This document shows positions 4,656-11,559 of a DNA stretch of 14,832 nt, piece by piece. The stretch is from Novosphingobium sp. (GTDB lineage Bacteria; Pseudomonadota; Alphaproteobacteria; Sphingomonadales; Sphingomonadaceae). The translations under genes were made by a program, and so were the position numbers. The stretch covers positions 1 to 14,832 of the forward strand of contig JAQVEQ010000056.1 in the NCBI GenBank assembly GCA_028697875.1, read 5' to 3'. A model generated the notes under the pieces. The model worked only from the letters and a program-made list of their open reading frames with translations. It ran no database searches and was not told the DNA's origin. How positions within the stretch are numbered: position 1 is the first letter of the stretch; the number at the start of each line of letters is the position of its first letter.

Positions 4656-7178
4656 TTACCGCATCAGGTCGGCGAGGGCGGCGAAAGCGTTGCCTTCTCG
4701 CGGCTTCGCCTCGGGCTTCCTGTCCCGCGGCGCCTGGTGATCCTTGCGCGGCGGGCGCCATTCCCACAAGTCGGGCTGGGGCGGGCCGAAAGCGCCTTCC
4801 GCCAGGGCCGGGGCGGGAAACTTGCGGAAGCCGGCCTCGCGCATCAGGCGCACGAAACTGCCGGGGGCAAGGCCCATCGAGGTCGCGAGCGCGGGATCGA
4901 CGGCGAAGCGCTTCTTGCCTGCCGCGGCGCGGCTTTCGTGCGCGGCGCGGAACAGTTTTTCCGCCATGTCGACGCGGATCGCCTGCTTGCCCGCGTGGCG
5001 ATAGCCCGCCGGAAGCCCTTTCCCGCCGGGAATCACGCTTGCCATGTCTTCCCGCACGGGGCGGCGGTCGGCACCGATGGCGCGCAGGAGCCTGCGGGGC
5101 GCGGGCTTTAGCAGGGCGGGGGCGAACACGTCGAGTGCGCCGATCGTGACGCCCAGCTTGCGCAATTCGCGCCGCCGTTCCTGCGGGACATGGATCAGGC
5201 CGGCCTTTTCGCGCGGCACGATCCCGCGCCCGGCGATCACCGCCAGCAGCAGCGCCCGCAGTTCCGTGCCGGTTTCCGCCGCGCGGGCGGCTTCTTCCAG
5301 CTGCCCCAGCGGGGCCAGCGGCGCCAGTTCCCCGGCGAGCCACAATTCCAGCGTTTCGGCCAGCTGCGCCCGGTGGGCCGGGGCCAGCTGGCCCAGTTCG
5401 CGCGCCAGTTCGATGCGCGGCGCGGCAAGGCCCTTGCCGTCGCGCAAGTGGGCGACCGGCTGGCTGCCGCGCAGGATTTCCCCGTGGGCGATCGTCAGCT
5501 CGCCGAATTCGCTCGCGATCAGCTGGGCCGCCTTTTGCGCCAGCAGTTCCGCCATGTGCCGTTCCGCAGCGGCGAGCAGCAGCTTGCGGTCTTCGTGCCC
5601 GGTGGAGGCGTCGACCACGAAGCGGAAGCCATCAAGGTGTCCGATTGCGTGTCCCTCGACCGAAACGGTTCCATCGTCTGCGAGTTCGACCCGCAACAAG
5701 TTTGCATCCTTACCGATGGTTTTCATCAGTACCGCAGTCCGGCGATTTACGAAACGGTCTGTCAGCCGCCCATGCAAGGCATCCGACAGGCGCGCTTCCG
5801 CCGCTCGCGCGCGGGCGGCCATTTCCTCCTTCGCCAGGACCCAGTCGGGCCGCTGGCAGATATAGGCCCAGCTGCGAATGGCCGCGATCCGGCCTTGCAG
5901 CGTGTCGATATCGCCGTTGGGCTTGTCGAGGTCGGCGATTCGCGCGGCGACATAGTCGCTGCCCAGTTCGCCCTTGCGCAGGTCCTGCCACAGCCGGGCG
6001 ACGAAGCGGGCGTGGGTTTCCGCGCCGTGCTGCCGGAAATCGGGCAGCGAGCAGACATCCCAGAACCGTGCGACCATGGCTGGTGTCGTGACGTCGCGAA
6101 CGATCTCGGGGTCGTCCGCCAGCCGTTTCAGAACCGCCAGGTCGATGGCTTCGGGGGCGGGCAGCAGGCCAGGTTCGCCGGGTTTCGCCTCGAGATCGGC
6201 GATCAGCGTGTCGAGATCGTCGCAGCGCGGGTCGCCGTCGCGCCAGAACAAGTGGCTCAACGGGGCGAAGCGGTGTTCCTCGATCGCGTAGACTTCCTCG
6301 TCGGTGAAGGCGACGTCGCGCCCGCTGCCCGACAGGGTGCCGAACGTGCCGTCGGTCTGGTGGCGGCCCGCGCGGCCGGCGATCTGCGCCATTTCCGCCG
6401 GTGTCAGCCGCCTTTGCCGCACGCCGTCGAACTTGCTCAACCCGGCGAATGCCACGTGGTTGACGTCAAGGTTCAACCCCATGCCGATCGCGTCGGTGGC
6501 GACGATGTAGTCGACTTCGCCCGACTGGTAGAGTTCGACCTGGGCATTGCGGGTCTGCGGGCTCAATGCCCCCATCACCACGGCCGCGCCGCCCCGGAAC
6601 CGGCGGAGCATTTCGGCCACGACGTAGACCTGTTCGGCGGAGAAGGCGACCACGGCGCTGCGCGGCGGCAGGCGGGAAAGCTTGCACGACCCGGCATGGC
6701 GGAGCGTCGAGAAACGCGGACGGGTGACGATCTCCGCTTCGGGAAGCAGCGCCTTGACCATCGGTTCCAGCGTGGAGGAGCCGAGAATCATCGTCTCCTC
6801 GCGTCCCCGTGCGTTCAGCAGGCGGTCGGTGAAGATGTGGCCCCTCTCGCGATCGGCGGCGAGCTGCGCTTCGTCGAGCGCGACGAAGGCCCGTTCGCCC
6901 GCATCGCGCGGCATGGCCTCGGCGGTGCAGAGCAGCCAGCGCGCGCCGGGCGGTTCGATCCGTTCCTCCCCGGTAATCAGGGCCACTTCCTTCGGCCCCT
7001 TGATCGCGCAGACCTTGTCATAGACTTCGCGCGCCAGCAGCCGCAGCGGGAAACCGATCGCCCCGCTGGAATGGGCGCACAGCCGCTCGATCGCGAGATG
7101 CGTCTTGCCCGTATTGGTCGGCCCGAGCACGGCCTTGACGCGGGAGTCGCCCGAATGGCGGGCTTTCTTGCTGTTCAC
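4656..7178 (-). CDS. Suv3-like DExH/D-box RNA helicase
   Basis: 840 residues from the GTG chosen here. Seen: VKAVLGPTNTGKTH with Walker A at about 19-26, GFPLRLLAREVYD (40s), ITGEER (about 68-73), and the DEAQ box at 102-105. Then come LGSSTL (SAT-like), AFSAEQVY, a DAIGMGLNLDVNHVAF block and motif VI QIAGRAGRHQTDGTFGT. A long C-terminal part without recognised catalytic motifs follows, ending in a Pro/Arg/Lys-rich region. This order is that of the SUV3/SUPV3L1 helicases, the mitochondrial degradosome helicase, whose alphaproteobacterial relatives are annotated 'helicase-related'. Role in RNA unwinding or decay is inferred. Start: open reading continues upstream to ATG 7262 and TTG 7304, but those codons include many A/T-rich rare ones (ACA, GGA, TCT, TTT) unlike the gene body, so GTG 7178 is preferred with moderate certainty. 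First gene of the helicase-S4-fdxA cluster. Confidence 0.9.
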   Translation of the reverse strand: MNSKKARHSGDSRVKAVLGPTNTGKTHLAIERLCAHSSGAIGFPLRLLAREVYDKVCAIKGPKEVALITGEERIEPPGARWLLCTAEAMPRDAGERAFVALDEAQLAADRERGHIFTDRLLNARGREETMILGSSTLEPMVKALLPEAEIVTRPRFSTLRHAGSCKLSRLPPRSAVVAFSAEQVYVVAEMLRRFRGGAAVVMGALSPQTRNAQVELYQSGEVDYIVATDAIGMGLNLDVNHVAFAGLSKFDGVRQRRLTPAEMAQIAGRAGRHQTDGTFGTLSGSGRDVAFTDEEVYAIEEHRFAPLSHLFWRDGDPRCDDLDTLIADLEAKPGEPGLLPAPEAIDLAVLKRLADDPEIVRDVTTPAMVARFWDVCSLPDFRQHGAETHARFVARLWQDLRKGELGSDYVAARIADLDKPNGDIDTLQGRIAAIRSWAYICQRPDWVLAKEEMAARARAAEARLSDALHGRLTDRFVNRRTAVLMKTIGKDANLLRVELADDGTVSVEGHAIGHLDGFRFVVDASTGHEDRKLLLAAAERHMAELLAQKAAQLIASEFGELTIAHGEILRGSQPVAHLRDGKGLAAPRIELARELGQLAPAHRAQLAETLELWLAGELAPLAPLGQLEEAARAAETGTELRALLLAVIAGRGIVPREKAGLIHVPQERRRELRKLGVTIGALDVFAPALLKPAPRRLLRAIGADRRPVREDMASVIPGGKGLPAGYRHAGKQAIRVDMAEKLFRAAHESRAAAGKKRFAVDPALATSMGLAPGSFVRLMREAGFRKFPAPALAEGAFGPPQPDLWEWRPPRKDHQAPRDRKPEAKPREGNAFAALADLMR

Positions 7179-7388
7179 GTCTGCAAATGTGGCGTTCCGG
7201 CGGCGTGGCTGCAAGCGTGCGGCCGGAGACTTTCCCCCCTTTGTATTCCCGTTGCGGCGCATCTGGCCGCACCTGCGACTCCTTTTGCCGCTATTAGCCG
7301 ACAATTAACTTTAGACTGGCAGGGTTTTCCGCCAGATAGCGACCGGGATCGAACCCGCGCCCCCCCGGTTGTCCCGGCGTGCGCGAAT

Positions 7389-7393
7389 GGAGG
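7389..7393 (+). promoter_or_regulatory. Strong Shine-Dalgarno deciding a TTG start for the M23 peptidase
   Basis: GGAGG, six bases before TTG 7400. The alternative in-frame GTG 7379 would place this sequence inside the coding region and has no comparable site, so TTG 7400 is preferred. Confidence 0.65.
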
Positions 7394-7399
7394 GCGCGC

Positions 7400-9034
7400 T
7401 TGTTCAAATCGCGCGAACATTTTCCTGCCGGCGACGAACCCGGCGATCGTGGCGGCCCGCGCGGTGCGGTCGCCGCGCTGACCCATGCCCAGGTCCTTGC
7501 CGAGCCGCAGGTCACTGTCCACAGCCGCATCCGCCCCCTGGCGGAGCGGGTGGCCGAACGCCTGGCCGGGTGGAAGGCCGCCGCTTTCGCCCGGATCGAA
7601 GCGCTCGACTTCGCGCCCGACCTGGCCGAGGACATCGGCAGCGCCCGCTGGTTCCGCGGGCTGGGCACGCTTGTCGGCCTGGCCGCCGTTGCGCTGGCCT
7701 TCTGGCCCGATTTCGCCCCGCTCGAAGCGGCGCCGGCCATGCATATCGACGGCGAGGCGCGCGACGAATTCCGCAGCCAGATGATCATGCCGCTGGCCCT
7801 CGGCGGCGACAGCGGCCGCCGCATGGGCGCGACTCAGGCGGTCATCCCGCTCAAGTCCGCGCCCGAGCGCCCGCAAATCGAACTGGTGGCGACGCTCAGC
7901 CCCGGCGACAGCTTCGGCCGCATGCTGCAACGCGCGGGCGTCGGCTCGGGCGAAGCCGCGCGGGTGAGCGAGCTGGTCGCCGGAACCGTGCCCATGGGCG
8001 ATATCCGGTCCGGCACCAAGGTCGATATCGTCCTCGGCCGCCGCCCCGCACCGGGCGAAGCACGCCCGCTCGATTCGCTGGCGTTCCGCGCGCGGTTCGA
8101 CCTCGAACTGGCAGTCGGCCGCAAGGATGGGCGGCTGGTGCTGGCCCCGCACCGGATACGGGTGGACGACACGCCGTTGCGGATTCGCGGCACGGTCGGC
8201 TCCAGCCTGTACCGTTCGGCCCGCAATGCCGGTGTTCCGGCCGCCGCCGTCCAGCAATACCTGCGGACTCTTGCGACGTATGTCGATCTCGATAGCGGGA
8301 TCGGCTCAGGCGATACCTTCGATATCATCCTCGCCTACAAGCGCGCCGAAACCGGAGAGGCGGAGCCGGGCAACCTGCTCTACGCCGGGCTCGAACGCGG
8401 CGGAAAGCCCAAGGCGCAGCTCGTGCGCTGGGGCAGCGACGGCCGGTTCTTCGAAGCGTCCGGCGTCGGCGAAACGCGCACTGGACTGATGGCTCCGGCC
8501 AATGGCCAGATCTCGTCGGGCTTCGGCATGCGGCGCCATCCGATCCTCGGCTACATGCGTATGCACAAGGGCCTCGACTTCAAGGCCAGCTACGGCAGCC
8601 CGATCTATGCGGTGACCGACGGCACGGTCGTCTTCGCCGGGCGGCATGGCGGGCACGGCAATTTCGTGAAGCTCGATCACGGCGGCGGCCTTGCCACCGG
8701 CTATGCCCACATGAGCCGGATCGCGGTTTCCAACGGCACGCACGTGCGCCGGGGGCAAGTGATCGGCTACGTCGGGTCGACCGGCCTTTCGACCGGCCCG
8801 CACCTGCATTACGAAATGTACCGCAATGGCCGCACGGTGAACCCGGCGAGCGTGCAGTTCGTCACCCGCGCGCAACTGACCGGGCGGGAACTCGCCGATT
8901 TCAAGGCGCGTCTTGCCGAACTGCAGAAAGTCGAACCGGGCGCCGCGCTCGAAAACCTCAAACCCAAGCCTGCCGATAATGCCGTGCCGGTCAGGGAAAT
9001 CGACAAGGCAGACCACCCGCGCGAAATCGACTGA
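7400..9034 (+). CDS. M23 family murein endopeptidase, membrane anchored
   Basis: 544 residues from TTG 7400 (FKSREHFPAGDE follows). Seen: a cytosolic N-terminal region of about 84 residues, one membrane segment (about 85-102, FRGLGTLVGLAAVALAFW), then a periplasmic part. That part has a middle region (about 230-370) resembling the Csd3/MepM-type inhibitory domain, with GSSLYRSARNAGVPAAAVQQ and SGDTFDIILAYKR. A LytM/M23 domain follows from about 375, with GFGMRRHPILG, HKGLDF (H389 and D393 as zinc ligands) and GPHLHYE (H468, H470). All catalytic ligands are present, so it should be active as a DD-endopeptidase or related hydrolase rather than a degenerate EnvC/NlpD-like activator. A charged tail of about 45 residues follows. 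Known for MepM-like enzymes: cleavage of peptide cross-links during cell-wall growth. It lies divergent from the helicase (221 bp) and 64 bp upstream of hemB. Confidence 0.93.
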   Translation: MFKSREHFPAGDEPGDRGGPRGAVAALTHAQVLAEPQVTVHSRIRPLAERVAERLAGWKAAAFARIEALDFAPDLAEDIGSARWFRGLGTLVGLAAVALAFWPDFAPLEAAPAMHIDGEARDEFRSQMIMPLALGGDSGRRMGATQAVIPLKSAPERPQIELVATLSPGDSFGRMLQRAGVGSGEAARVSELVAGTVPMGDIRSGTKVDIVLGRRPAPGEARPLDSLAFRARFDLELAVGRKDGRLVLAPHRIRVDDTPLRIRGTVGSSLYRSARNAGVPAAAVQQYLRTLATYVDLDSGIGSGDTFDIILAYKRAETGEAEPGNLLYAGLERGGKPKAQLVRWGSDGRFFEASGVGETRTGLMAPANGQISSGFGMRRHPILGYMRMHKGLDFKASYGSPIYAVTDGTVVFAGRHGGHGNFVKLDHGGGLATGYAHMSRIAVSNGTHVRRGQVIGYVGSTGLSTGPHLHYEMYRNGRTVNPASVQFVTRAQLTGRELADFKARLAELQKVEPGAALENLKPKPADNAVPVREIDKADHPREID

Positions 9035-9098
9035 CGGAGGGCGGCAAGCGCCTGCGGACGATTGAACCCGTGGCGCTTTTCCGGCAGGGAATGCGCCC

Positions 9099-10094
9099 AT
9101 GAGTGCATCCTATCCCGCCATTCGCCTGCGCCGCACGCGGGCCAGCATCTGGAGCCGGGCGCTCCACCGTGAAACCGTCCTCACCCCGGCCGACCTGATC
9201 TGGCCGCTGTTCGTGACCGAAGGGCGGGGCGTGGAAGAACCGGTCGCCTCGCTGCCCGGCGTTTCGCGCTGGTCGGTCGACGGGATTGCCGCACGAGCGA
9301 AAGAGGCGGTCGCCATGGGCATCCCCTGCCTGGCGTTGTTTCCCAACACGCAGCCGGACCGGCGCAGCGACGACGGGGCCGAAGCGCTCAATCCCGACAA
9401 CCTGATGTGCCGCGCCATCCGCGCGATCAAGGATGCTTGCGGCGACGACATCGGGGTGCTGACCGACGTCGCGCTCGATCCCTATACCGTGCATGGGCAG
9501 GATGGGCTGCTGGACGAAGCCGGTTACGTGCTCAACGACGCGACGATCGAGGCACTGGTGGGGCAGAGCCTCAACCAGGCGGTGGCGGGCGCGGACGTGA
9601 TCGCCCCGTCGGACATGATGGATGGCCGGGTCGGCGCGATTCGCGCCGCACTGGAGGAGGCGGGCCACGTCAATATCCAGATCATGGCCTATGCCGCCAA
9701 ATATGCGTCCGCCTTCTACGGCCCGTTCCGCGACGCGGTCGGCTCGCGCGGGCTGCTCAGAGGCGACAAGAAGACTTACCAGATGGATCCGGCCAATGCC
9801 GAAGAGGCGCTGCGCGAAGTGGCGCTGGACCTGGCCGAAGGCGCGGACAGCGTGATGGTGAAGCCGGGCCTGCCCTATCTCGACATCGTCCGGCAGGTGA
9901 AGGAACGCTTCGAAGTGCCGGTCTTCGCTTATCAGGTCAGCGGCGAATACGCGATGATCGAGGCCGCTGCGGCGGCCGGTGCAGGCGACCGCGAAGCGCT
10001 GGTGCTTGAAACGCTGATGGCTTTCAAACGCGCCGGCTGTTCGGGCGTCCTCACCTATCACGCGCCGCTGGCGGCCAAACTTCTGGGAGCCTGA
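9099..10094 (+). CDS. hemB: Delta-aminolevulinic acid dehydratase (porphobilinogen synthase)
   Basis: 331 residues, cytosolic. Condenses two 5-aminolevulinate to porphobilinogen, the first common step of tetrapyrrole synthesis. Seen: the two active-site lysines, K201 in MAYAAKYAS and K255 in VMVKPGLPYLD. The metal-site segment DVALDPYTVHGQDG has A125, D127 and D135 where zinc enzymes have the three cysteines, so it belongs to the class lacking the catalytic zinc triad, as in Pseudomonas aeruginosa, and should use Mg2+ or no active-site metal. Other blocks include RLRRTRASIWSR (N-terminal arm), FPNTQPDRRS, SDMMDGRVGAIR, YQVSGEYAMI and LTYHAP. Full length for the family. The ATG has AGGGA eight bases upstream. 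The next gene starts one base after the stop, indicating an operon with the gamma-CA gene. Confidence 0.98.
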   Translation: MSASYPAIRLRRTRASIWSRALHRETVLTPADLIWPLFVTEGRGVEEPVASLPGVSRWSVDGIAARAKEAVAMGIPCLALFPNTQPDRRSDDGAEALNPDNLMCRAIRAIKDACGDDIGVLTDVALDPYTVHGQDGLLDEAGYVLNDATIEALVGQSLNQAVAGADVIAPSDMMDGRVGAIRAALEEAGHVNIQIMAYAAKYASAFYGPFRDAVGSRGLLRGDKKTYQMDPANAEEALREVALDLAEGADSVMVKPGLPYLDIVRQVKERFEVPVFAYQVSGEYAMIEAAAAAGAGDREALVLETLMAFKRAGCSGVLTYHAPLAAKLLGA

Positions 10095-10095
10095 G

Positions 10096-10677
10096 ATGGC
10101 AGTGCAACGGCCCGGTGCGACGATCCTGCCGTTCCACGGCAAAGTGCCGCAGATCCACGATTCCGCTTTCATCGCGCCCGGCGCGCGGATCATCGGCGAT
10201 GTCACGATCGGCCCGGACAGCTCGATCTGGTACAATTGCGTGTTGCGCGGCGACGTGAACCGGATCGTGATCGGCGCGCGCACCAATATCCAGGACGGCA
10301 CGGTCGTCCATTGCGACGGCCCGGTGGAAGGGCGGCCCGACGGTTTCCCGACCCTGATCGGCGACGATGTGCTGATCGGCCACATGGCGATGATTCACGG
10401 CTGCACGCTGGAAGACCGCGCTTTCGTCGGCCTCAGCGCAACGGTCATGAACGCCTGCACGATCGAAAGCGACGGGATGCTGGCGGCGGGCGCCATGCTT
10501 TCGCCCGGCAAGCGGATCGGCGCGCGGCAATTGTGGATGGGCAGCCCGGCCAAATATGCCCGCGACCTGACCGGCGCGGCGCTGGCGGACATGCAGGCCG
10601 GTGTCGCCCGCTATGTCGAAAACAGCCGTGCGCATCTGGCGGCGCTGGCGGCCGCGAACCCAGATGGCGCGGCCTAG
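10096..10677 (+). CDS. Gamma-carbonic anhydrase family protein (left-handed beta-helix)
   Basis: 193 residues. Seen: hexapeptide-repeat beta-helix over about residues 20-155 (AFIAPGARIIGDVTIGPDSSIWYN, then IVIGARTNIQDGTVVH, then LIGDDVLIGHMAMIHG), followed by a C-terminal helix. The three zinc histidines of the gamma-CA fold are present: H72, H96 and H101. Other conserved features are LRGDVN and the tail motif WMGSPAKYAR. Known relatives (YrdA, PaaY, CaiE, plant gamma-CA subunits) bind metal; many show weak or no carbonic anhydrase activity, so the reaction is not assured. The ribosome site GGGAG lies inside the end of hemB, and the spacing of one base suggests coupled translation. The 3' end overlaps the DUF167 start by 14 bp. 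Confidence 0.94.
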   Translation: MAVQRPGATILPFHGKVPQIHDSAFIAPGARIIGDVTIGPDSSIWYNCVLRGDVNRIVIGARTNIQDGTVVHCDGPVEGRPDGFPTLIGDDVLIGHMAMIHGCTLEDRAFVGLSATVMNACTIESDGMLAAGAMLSPGKRIGARQLWMGSPAKYARDLTGAALADMQAGVARYVENSRAHLAALAAANPDGAA

Positions 10678-10945
10678 GGCCGATTATCCGCCGGCGGACG
10701 CCATCCGTGCCCTGGCCGACGGGGAAGGGCGGCTGGCGCTGCGCGTTACCCCCGGCGCACGGGCCGAGGGGATCGAAATCGCCGAGGGCAAAGTGCTGGT
10801 GAAAGTGCGGGCCAAGCCCAAGGACGGCGAAGCCAACGACGCGGTCCTGAAAATGCTGGCGGCTGCGCTGGGCATTGCGGCCTCGCGGCTGGAAATGTTG
10901 CGCGGCGCAACTGGGCGCGACAAGCTGGTCCGCCTGCTTCCCTAG
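10664..10945 (+). CDS. DUF167 (YggU-like) family protein
   Basis: 93 residues. Seen: a single small alpha/beta domain, with RLALRVTPGARAEGI, then VLVKVRAKPKDGEANDAVLKML (the GEAN core of DUF167), then AASRLEMLRGATGRDKLVRL at the C-terminus. Function is not established for the family; the fold is known from E. coli YggU. Start: ATG 10664 (MARPRADYPP) overlaps the end of the gamma-CA gene by 14 bp in another frame. No ribosome site is seen, so expression probably depends on translation of the upstream gene. A longer in-frame GTG start at 10601 would add a segment that is only an alternative-frame reading of the neighbour. Last gene of the plus-strand run; the convergent globin stop is 21 bp away and no clear terminator is visible between them. 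Confidence 0.9.
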   Translation: MARPRADYPPADAIRALADGEGRLALRVTPGARAEGIEIAEGKVLVKVRAKPKDGEANDAVLKMLAAALGIAASRLEMLRGATGRDKLVRLLP

Positions 10946-10966
10946 GATCGACCGGTGGCGAGGGGC

Positions 10967-11371
10967 TCAGCGCCCCATGCTGCGCGCCATGCGCCCGAGC
11001 ATGTCGGCCATTTCCGCGCCGAGCTTTTCGTCTTCCGGCCCGCATTCGGCAATGGCGCGCTGCATCGCTTCGGCCCATTGCCCGGCCACGGCCGGATTGA
11101 TCGACATCCCCTTGTGCGCGCTCATCATGCACTTGCCGGGGTTTTCCTCGAACCAGTCGCGCGGGCCGCCGGCCCAGGCGGCCAGGAACATGGCCAGCGA
11201 ACGGTGCATGGGTGCCAAGTCGGGTGCATGCAGCGCGCGCAGTTCGACGTAGGCCGGATCCTGTTCCATCAGGTCGTAGAAACGCTCGACGATCCGTTCG
11301 ATCACCGGATGTCCGCCCAGCAGTTCGAACGGGGTGGCCTGTGCCGGCGCTGCCTGGGCCTGGGTTGCCAT
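10967..11371 (-). CDS. Group II truncated hemoglobin
   Basis: 134 residues, cytosolic 2-over-2 globin. Seen: FELLGGHPVIERIVERFYDLM (A and B helices; Y32 fits the B10 tyrosine), RALHAPDL (CD region), SLAMFLAAWAGGPRDWFEENPG (E helix and the GGP turn), proximal His at H86 in CMMSAHKGMSI, and W99 (GQWAEAM), matching the G8 Trp of group II. The F-helix surroundings differ from the usual RARHxPFxI, though the histidine is kept. Known roles for the class: O2 or NO binding or detoxification, or electron transfer; none can be assigned here. The first 12 residues are Ala/Gln-rich and probably disordered. The start has GAGAGGA five bases upstream. It converges on the hemB unit and lies downstream of clpA with 188 bp between. 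Confidence 0.92.
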   Translation of the reverse strand: MATQAQAAPAQATPFELLGGHPVIERIVERFYDLMEQDPAYVELRALHAPDLAPMHRSLAMFLAAWAGGPRDWFEENPGKCMMSAHKGMSINPAVAGQWAEAMQRAIAECGPEDEKLGAEMADMLGRMARSMGR

Positions 11372-11433
11372 CGTTATCCTCTCTGGCTGAAAAATCGCGA
11401 TTCTCGTCTAGCGGGCCAGGCCGGGCGAGTTCC

Positions 11434-11453
11434 TTGATCTGGCGCAATTGCGC
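11434..11453. promoter_or_regulatory. Palindrome and degenerate FNR-like sequence upstream of the globin
   Basis: GCGCAATTGCGC (11442-11453) is a perfect 12-bp palindrome 70-80 bp before the globin start. It overlaps TTGATctggCGCAA (11434-11447), which matches the FNR-type TTGAT-N4-ATCAA except for two positions in the second half-site. The location suits a regulator site. The identity of any regulator is a guess. Confidence 0.3.
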
Positions 11454-11494
11454 TCCGCGCCGTTTTCGGCCGCATATTGTGGGAATGGGGGCGC

Positions 11495-11513
11495 CGCCAG
11501 CTCGGGGCTGGCG
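11495..11513 (-). terminator. Second hairpin after clpA
   Basis: Perfect 7-bp stem (CGCCAGC / GCTGGCG, loop of five) about 47 bp after the clpA stop on the minus strand. There is no T-run, so it is at best a weak or factor-assisted terminator or a 3'-end-protecting hairpin. Confidence 0.4.
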
Positions 11514-11525
11514 ATGCCGCAGCGT

Positions 11526-11547
11526 CAGCCGGGCCGGAGCCCGGCTG
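11526..11547 (-). terminator. First hairpin after clpA
   Basis: Perfect 9-bp GC stem (CAGCCGGGC / GCCCGGCTG, loop CGGA) beginning 12 bp after the clpA stop. No U-tract follows on the minus strand. With the next hairpin it makes a tandem pair between clpA and the globin gene, plausibly the clpA transcript end. Confidence 0.5.
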
Positions 11548-11559
11548 CGCCGCTGGCGA

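Noticed and set aside
7179..7304. N-terminal extension of the helicase up to ATG 7262 or TTG 7304.
   Set aside because: Codon use in the extension is unlike the gene body, and the catalytic core starts right after GTG 7178; it would also consume the divergent promoter region.
7340..7360. GGGATCGAACCCG resembles the T-arm of a tRNA read on the minus strand.
   Set aside because: The T-stem does not pair over five bases, and no acceptor, D or anticodon arms can be built around it; there is no CCA end.
5190..7481. 763-residue plus-strand open frame opposite the helicase.
   Set aside because: It is antisense to a gene with every helicase motif intact, and the translated product lacks any recognisable domain; long antisense frames are common at this GC.
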